From contig CM022678.1 in NCBI GenBank assembly GCA_012295275.1, positions 19,144,176 to 19,208,175 of the forward strand: a stretch of DNA of 64,000 nucleotides. The letters are read 5' to 3'. Positions 13,092 through 25,695 of this stretch are shown piece after piece. The notes under the pieces were generated by a model. The model saw only the letters and a list, made by a program, of their open reading frames with translations, ran no database searches and was not told the origin of the DNA. A program made the position numbers and the translations under genes. The DNA is from Chrysomallon squamiferum (taxonomy: Eukaryota; Mollusca; Gastropoda; Neomphalida; Peltospiridae). Every line of letters starts with the position of its first letter. Position 1 is the first letter of the stretch.

Positions 13092-13330
13092 CAAAAATAG
13101 GTATTGAAAAACATATACGCCATAGAGACACAAAACAACACAAGCGTAATTCTTATTTCTTCAATACACTTACACACGTTTTCCACTTTTGGTCTTTCGA
13201 ATGTTCTTGATAGCCGTCCTACATTTATAAACAAACAAACAACTAAAACGCGATGTAATTAACTTAAAATAAAGAAAAAGAGAAGAAGAAAGAAATGAAG
13301 AAATGATATTGGTAATTTTAAAATATATTA
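12540..13330 (+). repeat. Distal U3 flank of copy B
   Basis: Matches 4880-5770 after copy A, including the 'attagcagtatcgtgattta' segment, the 'gtagatcgtctaataaag' segment and the CT/GT tract (13001-13090). It marks the far 3' end of the copy-B locus. The 3' coding part and proximal U3 expected before it are missing. Confidence 0.75.
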
Positions 13331-14332
13331 GACTTTTATGTAGTAATAAGTTAGTTTTATTTTTATGCTAATGATCGACACAATTCAAACTAATTAACAC
13401 ATTTAAACAACATGAAAATTAAGATCATTCACACGGTAGAAATAATAGAGCAGCAACAACAACAACTGTGAAAAAAAAATACTGAGAAAAATAACTAGTA
13501 ACAATAACAATTAGAGTGACAATAACAAAAACAATAACGATATTAATAATAATAATAATAATAATCATCATCATCATCAATATCGTCATCACTGTCATCA
13601 GCTTATTGTTTTTAATTTTCTTTTTTTTTCGTTTGTTATGGTTGTTGCTGCTGATGCTGCTGATTTTGAAATTTTCACTTCTTGTAAATATTATTAAATA
13701 TTTGTTTTTGACATATAAAATAGTTATTTTATTAATAATTATTACTGTTTTGCTATTATTAAATAAATAAATAAATCTAGTGTACAATGTCAAAACTGTG
13801 CGTAATGTTTCGCAAAGAAAAACTAAAACTTAGCAGTTCAATTCTGTCTAACAAAAAATATCCTGGAAAAATAAATGAATTAATACACCGCTTACAAACA
13901 TGAAAAATAAATAAATAAATAAATAACAAACAAAAGGAACGCATAAATATATGAATGCAGGCATGTGCATAGGTAGGTATGCAAATATTTACGATAACTG
14001 AACAATATTTGTTTATTCATATAAATATAATTATGTCCTTTTGTGTTTTTCAATGTAAACAAAACGCTTTTGTTTTTTGCAATTTTGTTTGTTTCTTTTG
14101 GTCGGTATAATTACTTACACAGAAGTAACCTACTTTTTAATTTTAGCTTTTCTTTGAAATATATCAAACAAACCCATTTGTTTACTAAATACCACTTTTG
14201 TTTGTTCCCAACATCGACAGTGGTGTCTAGGATACGCGGTGACGTCATAATGTTTTGAACACATGTTGAAAGATAATTAACCTTGCCGAGTTGAAGCTCT
14301 ATTTCAGCATGCATTTAGTGTTCATAATAATT

Positions 14333-14411
<79 letters not shown>

Positions 14412-14477
14412 TAGATATATAAAATAAAATAGAATAAATGGAAACGATTTCTGTAATCTAAATAACTGTTACTGGTA
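13331..14477. other. Intergenic, low-complexity
   Basis: AAT/ATC microsatellites near 13540-13600, an AAAT-rich stretch near 13905, and an AT then GATA tract at 14334-14412. The short open frames are AT-rich and on opposite strands, and I see no gene. Confidence 0.6.
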
Positions 14478-15249
14478 TTTATATTTTTATTAGAAACTTG
14501 AATTCAGGACGGAAGGAAACAGCGAGTTGTCACACGAGTTATTCCCCTTGACGAGTCCAAACATTTCTTACAGGAAAGAAACTGAAATTGTGTGAAAGAT
14601 AACCGAATCAGTAAATATATAAATAAATAAAAAAATAAACAAACAAATAAATAAAACTTCAATCTTTATTTTTATAAATTAGTTATTACTTATACATAAA
14701 TATGTCTCACTGCATTTTTCTTTTAAAATTCATTTCAGATTTACAGCTTGGTCAAACCAGATTTATCAAACGGGAAGAACAACTAACAGGTGTATGTATA
14801 TCTGTATATACTAGTATTTAGAAATAATTCTTACATTTGACTGTAACGTTATTAATTCATCTCATGCGTGTTACTTTATCTATATTTATATTTTTATTAG
14901 AAACTTGAATTCAGGATGCAAGGAAACAGCGAGTTCTAACAGGAGTAATTCCCCTTGACGAGTCCGAATATTTCTTACAGCAAAGAAACTGAAATTTAAA
15001 TATAAATAAAAATAAAATGAAATGATTAAAACGTAATAATAATAAACATAAATTACGGATAACGTTATACAGGAGAAAATACAAATTTTTGTTGAACCTT
15101 TAAGCTTGATAATCTGATTGAAGTATGTGAAAAATAACCGAATCAGTAAATATATAAATAAATAAATAAATAAAAGACAGAATATCTAGGCCGCTCTTTC
15201 AACACGTTCGTTGTTTCTTACTTGATTGCATTAGTAATTTTTCTTTTAA

Positions 15250-15304
<55 letters not shown>

Positions 15305-15515
15305 TGTATATAAATGATAGTTAATTTCAAAACTTCATTCTTTATTTTTATAAATTCGTTATTCATTTCAGATTTACAGCTTGGTCAAACCAGATTTATC
15401 AAACGGCAAGAACAACTAACAGGTGTATATCTGTATATGCTAGTATTTAGAAATTATACTTCTATTTGACTGTAACGTTATTGATTCATCTCATGCGTGT
15501 TACTTTATCTACACG
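14478..15515 (+). repeat. Tandem duplication carrying a 43-nt exon-like element twice
   Basis: Unit 1 (14478-14880) and unit 2 (14884-15515) share 'gaaacttgaattcagga', 'attccccttgacgagtcc' and an exon-like core. The cores (14747-14789 and 15380-15422) are each 43 nt, preceded by 'atttacag' and followed by 'gtgtat'. An ATT tract (15248-15304) interrupts unit 2. Confidence 0.65.
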
Positions 15516-17217
15516 TTTATTTCAAACATTCAGAGTCCAGTTTCATGACAGAGAGCACACAAAGTCTGCAGATTTTGAATGTGCAACGAAAACATAAAAT
15601 GTGATAATTTCAAATGTTTACTTCCTGGGGACTGAACATCGGCTTAATTCGGGGTATATAGACACGGAAACCGAACTAAAATAAAATCAGAACAAAATAA
15701 AACAAGAACAGTTAAAATAAGTAAAGATATCAAAGGCTCAAATTGAAAATTACAAAATATGAAATTATAAACAATTCATTTATAATCAACAGAAGGCAGA
15801 ATTACTAAGACGCTGAATATGTAATAATGAATTTCCTTACTGTAAGAAGAGCAGCCTTTGACACGACACACGCCCTTTTCCGTTAGACTCAATAATACCC
15901 GATCTACGCAAAAAGAAAGGGCGATAACTTACAAGTTATACACATCAGTGTACATAAAATAGAATACCTTATACACGAGCTTTGCTGTTAGACTCTGGAT
16001 GTCACGATATATATACAAAGAAAGGTGGATAAAGTTCAAGTAATACACATACATGTACCTAAAATAGAGTACATTACATACGTTCGCAACGGGCAAACCT
16101 TTAACGTATCCAGTTCATTAAGCTATTCACATATGTAAACACAGAAATATACATTTAAATTATCTCATATTGATAATAAGTAAACGCCAGACATTAATTA
16201 ATAAACAGAACCAATTGAAATATCTTTAAAATTTGGCACAAGTAATTTTTTCCAAGGTTAATACTGAAGATTGTACCTGTGTTCGGGTGTAACATGTTTA
16301 CTATTATCAGAAATACTGCGTGACATGTTATATATCGGTGTCAAAGCAACTAGTTAGTCATACGTTTTGTTCCAGGTGCGAATAATACTGAGTGATCGTG
16401 TTTCAGTTCATTTGACAATAAAACATATTGAGAATTTTAATACTGCCTGACATATACTGACAAATAAACAAAGGTGTACTTTGTACGTGAATACTTCATT
16501 GTAGATAAGACTGGGTTTTGTTTTTATTTCGAATTTAACTTCTCAGAGAGTCAGCACTACATTTAGACATACCCGACCTAAGTTGTTGAAGTCTTGAAAG
16601 CCATGTTTGACGTGAAATGAAATATACTGGAGCTGATTAGAAAATATATTTTAATCCTGTGCATGCTATTTACAACGTTTCCGCAAAAGAAAAAGATGAA
16701 GACGCAAGTAGTTTTGAAGGAGATGACCTCTGGAAGCTGAAAGTACAAAAATGTCGATATTACGATCCACGTTTAATTTCCATATTAACAACGAACAAAC
16801 AGCCAGTATCCTTCCAAATAACCCATTCATTAGTTGTCATATCATATTTGCAAATGTACACATACATAATAAGGGCATACAGTCATTAATGTGTTTATAC
16901 TGTTCCCATATGATAATGTTATAACAGGATTTTTTTTTTTTATATAAAACATTGCTTATAGGCCTTTAATTATTGTTTTCTTTTTGTTTTTGTTTTTTTG
17001 TTATTGTTGTTATTATTATTACTGCTGGTGTTGTTGTTTTCATTGTTGGTGTTGTTGTGTTTGTTCTTATTATTTATAGCCGGGGTAAACCTGCGTCGAA
17101 CTGAAAACTCCCGCAATAATCCACCCCTGAAACAGAATTTGAACAAAGAACACACTTCATAGGGAGAGACGGGTGGACGTTTCGTTTGGCATGAATAAGA
17201 AAAACATTTAGCTAATA
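15516..17217 (+). repeat. Far-upstream block Y of copy C
   Basis: Matches 28700-30300, for example 'caaatgtttacttcctgg', 'ccagttcattaagctattca' and 'gggtgtaacatg', in the same order and orientation. No gene is seen. The 76-codon frame at 16659 is in a region not conserved as coding. Confidence 0.65.
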
Positions 17218-18566
17218 TCTGAGTTTTACCGACCTTAATAGAAATTATTTATATCTCTCTCTAGTGTATAACGAATACGTTTACAGATTTAAATCGTAAA
17301 GCTTTACTGTCAAGAGAAATACTGTTTGACATGATTACTCATATATCGATATCGAAATAACTAGTTAGCATACTTTTTGTGCCAGGTACGGATAATGGTT
17401 TCATGGTGAACTACTTAACACTGAGTGATCACGTGAAGAACTTAACACAGCAGTGTGTTCTGTTATCAGGTCGACTCGACATGTCGATAACAGAATGTCT
17501 CCATACCGACAAGACTGGTCGGGCTATGTGAATACAAAAGAAGAAAGACTTTATCAAGTTAAATAAGCAAACACAGATAAGATAAGAGTAAATTATAACG
17601 TTCTGTACTGGCCTGTTTGATTTCATCTGAGAATACAACATATTTATAATTTTAATACTGCTTGACATACACTGACAAATAAACAAAGGAGTACTTTGTA
17701 CGTGAATACTTCAATGTAGGTAAGACTGATTTTTGTTTTTATTTCGAATTTAACTTCTCAGAGAGTCAGTGCTACATTTAGATGTACCCGTACCTAAACA
17801 CTTAAAGTCTTGGAAGCCATGTTTGACGTGAAATGAAATACATAGGAGAGGATTAGAAAATTTATTAAAATATTCATAATTTGTCCACAACAGAAGAGGA
17901 TAAATAGTTTTCATTGAAATTACCTCTTGAAGCTGAAAGTACAAAAATGTCGATATTATGATCCACGTTTCATTTCCATATTAAAAACGAATAAACAGCC
18001 TGGATCCTTACAAATAACTCATTCATGAGTAAAGATGTACACATATGACAAAGACATGCGGTCATTACAGTTATATTATTTTGTTGATAATGCGATAATA
18101 TTATAACAATATCTTTCTATAAAACATTGCTTATATAGCTTCATACAGAGACACGGTCGGACCTTTAGTTTGGCCTGAATAAGAAAAATTCGAACATTTT
18201 ATTGAAGTATACGCAGAGGCCGAATGTTTCTGTTATATTTTATCTTTTTCTAATTTCATGGAATTTACTAATACATGGTTTCAGATTTGTTTGATCACGT
18301 TCGCTAAATAACTACGTTTCGTAGAAATTAATATTCAAGTTTGAAGTAAGATATGGATCTGATTGAATTGCCTTTTGATATTTAAGATTATAATTACAAA
18401 GAGGTATTATAAACAAGTGCATTACAAACAAATTAAAAACACGTTAAATAAAAATTCAGCTTGGGTCAGAAAAGAAAAGATGATATAAATCGATGGGAAA
18501 GACTTTGGAATCAATAAAATTTAGATGGCGAAAGTTTTACTGGGAAAAAGTTAAAAAAAAGAAGGA

Positions 18567-18628
<62 letters not shown>

Positions 18629-20572
18629 TAATAATAATAATAAATCAGATTGATCTCACTTTCGAAATAACAATGTTTTACTCAATATTTAAACCTACAC
18701 ATAACACAACCTTATTACAAAACATGTCTTATGTAGAGCATACAGTGATTATCACCTCTTACTCACCCGATTCATGGAATTTAAAAAGGAAAGTAGAAAA
18801 TAGTGGTTATATAAACTGACAGTTCGTTTCATTATAAGTGACACCAGCGAGAACGTGTAAGTTTGATTTAAATTTGTTGTTCCGTTGATATGCTGAATTT
18901 TTAACAAACAGTTTTTTCATTACTTGTCTATCAAATCATAACTATGATTCACGAATAGTTTACTGATATATAAGTTATAATAACAAGAAAGTGTAATCTA
19001 CATATAACCAAGAAGCAAATAATTCAGCAAATTAACTAAAAATTCAGCTTAGTCCAGGAAAGGTAAAAACTGGTAAATCGATGAGATTGCTTTTTTTTTG
19101 GAACCGGTAAGATTTTGGTGGCCGAATACATATCAGTGTTTAAATAACGGAAAGGCAAATAATTTTTGTTTTAATTATTTTATTCTAGCATTATTAAATT
19201 TAAAATCTAGAGAAATGGCATTTGTTTCATTGACACAAACATTAGACATTTGCAGTTTCTGCATTTTATAGAAACTGATAAATTATACTATAAAAAGGTT
19301 ATTCAATATTGCTTACATCTTCCGGGTGTGTTTCAGTGACCAATTTCAATAACTTAGTTTGACACAGCAGTTTCGGTTTCTCTGTGTTTATACATCGGCT
19401 GACAGTAGTCACACATTCAACTCGTGTTGCATGATAAAAGTAAATAACAATTAAAACTCTCAAGGGGGTCCTAGCGTTATTAGATATAAAGTAGAAATCT
19501 GTGTTATGCACTGGTTGGGTTCTATTTCATTTTAACATTGATCCAAATATTTAGCTTTAATTTCTATGTCCACAAAAATTAGTCTAGTTTGTTTTCATTG
19601 TGTTTAGACACGTTCTAGAAAATTAATAGATAAATTATGTAGAAAAAAAATACATTTTATTTCATGTTCGCATATACGTTCTTTAATGCAGCATCTAGCC
19701 AAATAAATTCAATAGCCGAAAGTTTTCCTTATTTTTCTAGTTCCACGAAAATTTGTAATGCGTTTTTTCAGTATGTTTATCACGTTGACTAAATAGACTC
19801 ATTTGGTAGGAAATAAAGTTTAAGTTACCATCAAAATAAACATCTGATTCACGAATTGCCTTTAGATATATAACTGATATTTCTAGAAAGAAGAATAATA
19901 AACAAATAACACAAGACGTTAAATAGAATTCAACTTAGCTCAGAAAAGACAAGATCTCGTAAATCGATGGGAAAGATGTTTTGGAATCAGCAAGACTGAG
20001 GTGGCACAAGTTTTATTTCTCTGCAGGTTAGTAGACTGGAAAAAGAAAAAAGTAAAAAGAAAAAAGATACAAAAAAAAATAATAATACTAATACCAAAAA
20101 TAATAAAAATGATAATGATAATAACAACAATAATAATAATTATCATAATCGGAATCATACGCAACCCTTCATCGGTTCGAATCTGCTTTCGAAATCAAAA
20201 TATTTTGTTTTATAGTGAAACCTGCACATAACATTACCGTTTTAGAAAAGGAAACTACTCATAAATCCAAGGCAATGTTTTTGTGGAACCAGTAAGATTT
20301 TGATAGCCTAATGAAGTTAATATTGATTTAAGGGTGATCAAGTGTTTCTTTTTTCTTCGTTTTTCAGTTTCCTTTCTTTCTTTCTTTCTTTTTATTGTTA
20401 TAATTTTTATTTACATTTTTATAGAATATTTTCATTGTTTTTCATTAATTTTAAAATCGAGACGCATGCAATTTAGTTGATTATTCTGTGACCGGAACAT
20501 AGACATAAATGTATGATGTTCAATACACTGGAAAAAAAGAAATTAATAAACTATTTTATGACCTTCTTTCAG
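17218..20572 (+). repeat. Segmental duplication, unit 2 (upstream of copy C)
   Basis: Close duplicate of 6230-9700, with the same small motifs in the same order and an AAT tract at 18567-18645. It lacks about 130 bases present near 7150-7290 in unit 1. The last bases are a pyrimidine tract and AG, the presumed acceptor of a 5'UTR intron. Confidence 0.85.
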
Positions 20573-20576
20573 GATA

Positions 20577-23100
20577 ATGGCGGCGAAGAAACAGCACAGC
20601 ACAACGTCATTAGAGGCGGATTTTGCAAGGATAAAAATTGGTGAGAAATACTAATTACAATGATAATGAAACAATTGTATTTTGTTGCATTACTGCTTCA
20701 GGCGAAACTCTTCTACTTTTCTTTATAAACACGTTATTCTCTCTCTTACAGGCATTTATATTCAGACATCTAAATAAAAACACAGACATACGCAGACACA
20801 CACATATTTATACAAAAAGATGGAGAGAGAGACATTCAGTAAATGAAGCATTATGTGATTTCGAATCTGCAATTTTAAAAGAAAACGATTTCGAACATCT
20901 TATCAGTAGAAAGGCACTTTTCCCCCGAAGTTATTCTTTCAGAAATCTGCAATTATATAGATTTTATTTTTCAGCTACGGATGAGGACATTTCCTTCGAA
21001 AATAGACTGGAATCGTTTCCTCACTCCTTTCATCTCACAGATCTCATGCTCTGCACTAAACAACGTAGAGAAAAAATACTTTTAAAGTTACAACGAGAAC
21101 CGGAAGAAGAGAAACAGAGTTTGATGGAAAGAAATCGAGACGTCAATTTTATTTCCTTCATGCAGTTTTTGCTAGGAGATCAACACAAGGCAATCGAGAC
21201 AAATTTAGAAGTCCGTCGTCGTGACCCTACTAATATTGTTGCTCGTGCAAACCGTGTGCGTTTTCTGTTAAAACACGATAAGCGTTCGTCTCAATCGGAA
21301 TTAATTGAACTGGAAAACCTGAAGGGAGACGTTGAAAGAATGCGTGCTGTAGCTGAAGCTGAACTTGCTTATTGCTACGCTCGGATTTCACCAGCTTCTT
21401 ATCTAAAGTCTGTGGAGCTGTACAGAAAAGTAAACGAGAAATATCCAGAAGAATACGAATGGAAATTTGGAGAGGGTCTAACACTTAGACGAACTATGTC
21501 CATTCAAAGCTACTCGTTTAATACTGATATCGATATCGTTGAATACGCTGTTAGATGCTGTAAAGTGCTAGAAGAAGTCGGCAGTAAGGGATTAGAACCG
21601 TTTAATGCGATGGCGTTTGCTGAGCTCGGGGAATTCGCGACTCGGTTTGAATTAAAAAAAACACCATTTGATGATGAAATTGTGGTAGAAAGGTTTAAGC
21701 AACAAACAACGCTGCTTTCGTGCGAGGAATATTTCCAGAAAGCTCTTGATTTAGATAAGCAGGACCCTTTTGTACTTGCAAGCTGCGGTAAGCATTTCCT
21801 AAACAGAAGGCAACTGCATGACGCTGAGAGATTGTTAGAAGAGTCAGTGAGGCTTCGGCCGACAGGATATGCTCTTCAAAACCTGGGAAAAGTTCTGCTG
21901 AGAAAAGCGAAAAATGAAAGCAACCCGAGAACATTTCAGCGTGCGATTAAGTATCTAAAACAGTCCGTTGATATAACACACGGCGAAAATTATAGTGCTA
22001 TACTTGACTTGGCTTCTGCTTACATGAGCAGAAAATGTTACGAAGACGCTGAAGAGGTTCTAACGGATATAATAGAAAGAGAAGAACTTGATACCAGTCC
22101 GTTCAATGAAGTTGCTGCTTTGAAGACAATGGGTGTTATCTCTTTTGAAAAAGGAAAAAGTCCATTACTTTCTCCAGATGAACAGGCTCGGCTGAGGAAA
22201 GAAGAAATAAACTATAAAATTCTTGCTATAGAAGTTTCTGCGATCGAGGTGTTGTACAAATATCGCACTCATTTCAGAACAGTAACTGATTTGCTGAAGC
22301 AAACGAAAGGTCCACGTGGAGTAGGTATACCGTGGCAAGTTAAAAATGTCTACTGCATGATCAGTGAATTGGGCCGTACTCTTCCGGTTTATGAGAATAT
22401 TAAAAACCGGTATCAGGGACCTGAACACTGGATTGGAACTACAGAGAACTATCTTGATCGACAAGAATACGAAAAGGCCAGATTCTGTATAATTCTGTTG
22501 ATGGGTACGCAACAAGCTGATTATATTCCTTTTCTTCTCGTCAGTCGAGTTTACCTGAAAACAGCACAGCATATCCTATCAAGAGGCGCGTCACCGAGCA
22601 AAGCTACGTCTTGTTTCAGAAGGATTTTTGCGTTCTATTACAAAACGAACAAAGAAGGTGAAATAAATGGCGCTGATATCATGATTCTGCATGACAAAGA
22701 CGACTGTAAAAAATCTGAGATGTCAAAGAAGATTCAGGAGATTCTTAAACACTACACAGGTCTTGAAGTCACGAGGAATGATGAACTTTCGTTTGAAGGA
22801 ATGGATGATATCTATTTTTACAAACGACTGATGCCTCTTATTCGATGCATTGTTCTAGTTGTTAATTCCGACCCTCCAAACACACACTGGAAACAGGTGA
22901 TTGATTTGGCAATAGCAACTGCTACGAAGAATGAGAAAATGATGATTGTATGCTTGAAATCAGGAGAGACTCACTCTATCACTGAACTGAACAATTTCAA
23001 AACAGGAAAAACTCCGCCAGACGAATCAGACGACAAAAGTGCAGTGGACTGGCTTTTCGAAACTTTTCCACTTCTTGTTGATGGTGACGTCAATTTGTAA
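20577..23100 (+). CDS. Copy C: intact TPR-TIR protein, 729 aa
   Basis: Exon 1 is 20577-20640, intron 20641-20974 (attg|gtgaga ... atttttcag|ctacgg), exon 2 is 20975-23100. The start is the ATG shared by A, B and F, four bases after an AG. Residues 23-75 hold the conserved FPHSFHLTDLM segment (36-46) and a charged helix. TPR-like helices run from about 79; clear ones are 272-330 (EEYFQKALDL..., DAERLLEESVRLRP) and 361-394. Residues 587-729 are TIR-like: GADIMILHDKDD (587-598) as strand A, VTRNDELSFEG (620-630) as BB loop, IRCIVLVVNS (644-653), HWKQVID (659-665), MMIVCLKSGE (677-686) and DWLFETFP (713-720). Trp660 is not followed by Glu at +4 (Ile664), so NADase activity looks unlikely. It is probably a cytosolic adaptor or sensor, since no signal peptide or membrane helix is seen. 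TTC22/IFIT resemblance is from memory. Confidence 0.88.
20752..20974 (+). other. Open intronic reading frame in copies B and C
   Basis: The intron of C has no stop in the exon-2 frame from 20638 onward (about 112 codons, no ATG). A good internal acceptor, 'tctctctcttacag', ends at 20751. The matching intron of B is also open in that frame and differs by one 3-nt indel. Joined to an unknown phase-0 exon it would add about 75 residues in frame to exon 2. This is only a candidate alternative exon. Confidence 0.3.
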
Positions 23101-23170
23101 ATTTGATACTTTACAGATATTGACAAGAATTTTAATTGAACTGCATTGATTGTTCGAATTTATTCATCGA

Positions 23171-23218
<48 letters not shown>

Positions 23219-23236
23219 TAATAATAACTATAATAA

Positions 23237-23272
<36 letters not shown>

Positions 23273-23990
23273 GAACAATAATAATAACTGTAATAATAAT
23301 GATAATAATAATAATAATAATAATAATACTAATAATAAGAACAATAATAATAACTATAATAATAATGATAATAATAATAATAATAATAATCTCATGAACA
23401 ACAACAATTATATTTATATAAGGATTGGAATGAATTTTCAGTTTTTGGAATGTAAAACGATAGTAGGAAAATATTGTCTGTTTTCAAAAGATAAATCCAT
23501 AAATATATGCTACAATATATATAGCTTAAAGATTAAATCTACGTGTACAGGTTGTACAGACGGTCTACAGTTATTTTAATATACTTTTCAAAAACTTTAT
23601 GGTTGAAATTAAATTTGTGTAATCTAAAGTGGTTTATTTATAATATAATATAATATAATATAATATAATATAATGTAATATATGTTTTTGTCTATCTGTC
23701 TGTCTATATCTATATATAAAGTAATTATGCTTAAATAAAATGATGATTTAGTGTATCCTTTTCTGTTTATTGGTTTTTTATTGTAATTGTGCCTATTGGT
23801 CAGCGAATTGTGTTAATAATAAAATCTTTGTATCTGAATAATTTTTGGTATTTTTGTAATTTAGAGTTGGAAGTGTAACAAGTTTTAATTAATCTTATTT
23901 TTATATAAAAGGTTTGTGTTACTGTCATCAGATGAAATGTTTGTCACCCGCTTGTTCTGGTTGTTGCACTTTGATCAATCTTGTTTGTAA
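23101..23990 (+). repeat. Proximal U3 flank of copy C
   Basis: Nearly identical to 39896-40700 after copy F: 'ttgatactttacagat', a long AAT-type tract (23170-23395), 'acggtctacagttatttt' and the AATAAA. The open poly-Asn frames are repeat artefacts. Confidence 0.8.
23734..23739 (+). terminator. Polyadenylation signal, copy C
   Basis: AATAAA in 'cttaaataaaatgatg', 634 nt after the stop of C, in the context conserved after the other copies. Confidence 0.65.
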
Positions 23991-24477
23991 ATATAGAATA
24001 AAATCGTAAAACGAAAAATACAGTGAGAAGATTTTTAGATATCTATCAATAAGTATTTATTAATAATAAAGGACAAAGTACGAAACTAGCTACCATTTAG
24101 TAACAGAGGTTGACCACGTCAAGCTTACTTATTTAACTCATGATATATCTCCGGAAAAACGGCGGCCCACTACTTTTTGCGCCACTCATGTTAGCAGCCT
24201 ATCAACGGCGCGAAGTCGTTGGTTTCCGGAAAAACGTCGCGTAATGTAAAATTCGTGTTCTGTTAAACAGTCGGGTTTTTCAGAGACCCAAAAGGTTAAA
24301 CAACCATTGTGTGAGTCTTCATTTTCAAAAACAACGTGTGTAAGTATAACGTGACACCAAAACAGAAAAACCAAATATTAATGTTACAAATATTGTTTTT
24401 AATTTTATAATTGTATTTTGTTCTGTTTTATATATATTGCTATATCTCTGTCTGTCTGTCTACCTATGTATATATCA

Positions 24478-24532
<55 letters not shown>

Positions 24533-25350
24533 CATATATAGATAGATAGAAACTGATGGTTCGTTTCATAGTAAGGTAATTTTGATTTAAATGTGTTTTT
24601 CCGATGAGATACTTTACTGTCCATTAAAATCATAAATTCACTAACAGTTTATTGACTATTAAGAGGTATAAACTACAAGGAACTGTAATATACAAACACA
24701 CAAGAAAGAAACTACTCGTAAATCCATGTAAATGTTTTGGGAAACAGAAAGATTTAGGTGGCATCATACAATTAGTATTTAGATAAGGGTTAGGCGAAAC
24801 ATTGACTTTTTTGCTTTTTCTTTATTTCTGTTTAAGCATTTTATTCTGTGACCCAAGCATAGACAGCTACAATTGCTCAACATTACAGAAAAAAGAAAAA
24901 ATCCAACGACAAATTAATCTATAAATAACTATTACTTCTCCCAGGTGTTCGTACTCGCTATCTTCCTTACATATTTCAGTGACCTAGATTTACACACCCG
25001 TTTTTGTTTCTGTATTATCATACATCGGTTGATAACGCTCAAGATAGCTGTTGAAACTATTAAAGAGTGTATAATCTGTAGATGTCGTTCTGTTTTTAGG
25101 TTAAAAGTAGAAATACAGTAATGTTCATATTTATTTCTTTATTTATATATTTCTTTCTTCATTTATTTATTTATTTATTTTTTATTATAATATTTTGACA
25201 AAATAAGTTGTTTCAATTTCTTTCTACGTTTTTTTTTATTTATTTACTTTTCATTTATTACTAGTATTTATTTTTATCCATGGTTTTTTAAATGTATGAT
25301 GTTCAATACATTTAATAGAATATTACTAAAACATTTTATTACATACTTTT
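23991..25350. other. Intergenic upstream of copy D
   Basis: Holds a small CpG-rich patch (24150-24245), an AC tract (24480-24518) with GATA repeats, and a degenerate Z block around 24550-25100. It is shorter and more diverged than the upstream regions of B and C. No gene is seen. Confidence 0.55.
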
Positions 25351-25356
25351 ACGAAA

Positions 25357-25525
25357 ATGACTACGAGAATAGAGCAAAGTACAACATCGATAGAAACAGA
25401 TTTTGCCAGGATAAATATTGGTGGTGAGAAATATTAATCAGAATCTGTATTATGAAGCATGACGCATTGATGTTACCTTATTCCGGTTACTTTTATAAAA
25501 ACGTTGTTATCTCTTTCACACACAC

Positions 25526-25560
<35 letters not shown>

Positions 25561-25605
25561 TATCTACATAAAAACACTAACAAACAACCACACACACACC
25601 TATTT

Positions 25606-25695
<90 letters not shown>

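Noticed and set aside
20641-20974. The TTG-initiated extension of copy C as the real N terminus
   Set aside because: There is no ATG in that frame, and exon 1 with its donor and acceptor is conserved in A, B, C, D and F. The open frame is kept only as a possible alternative exon.
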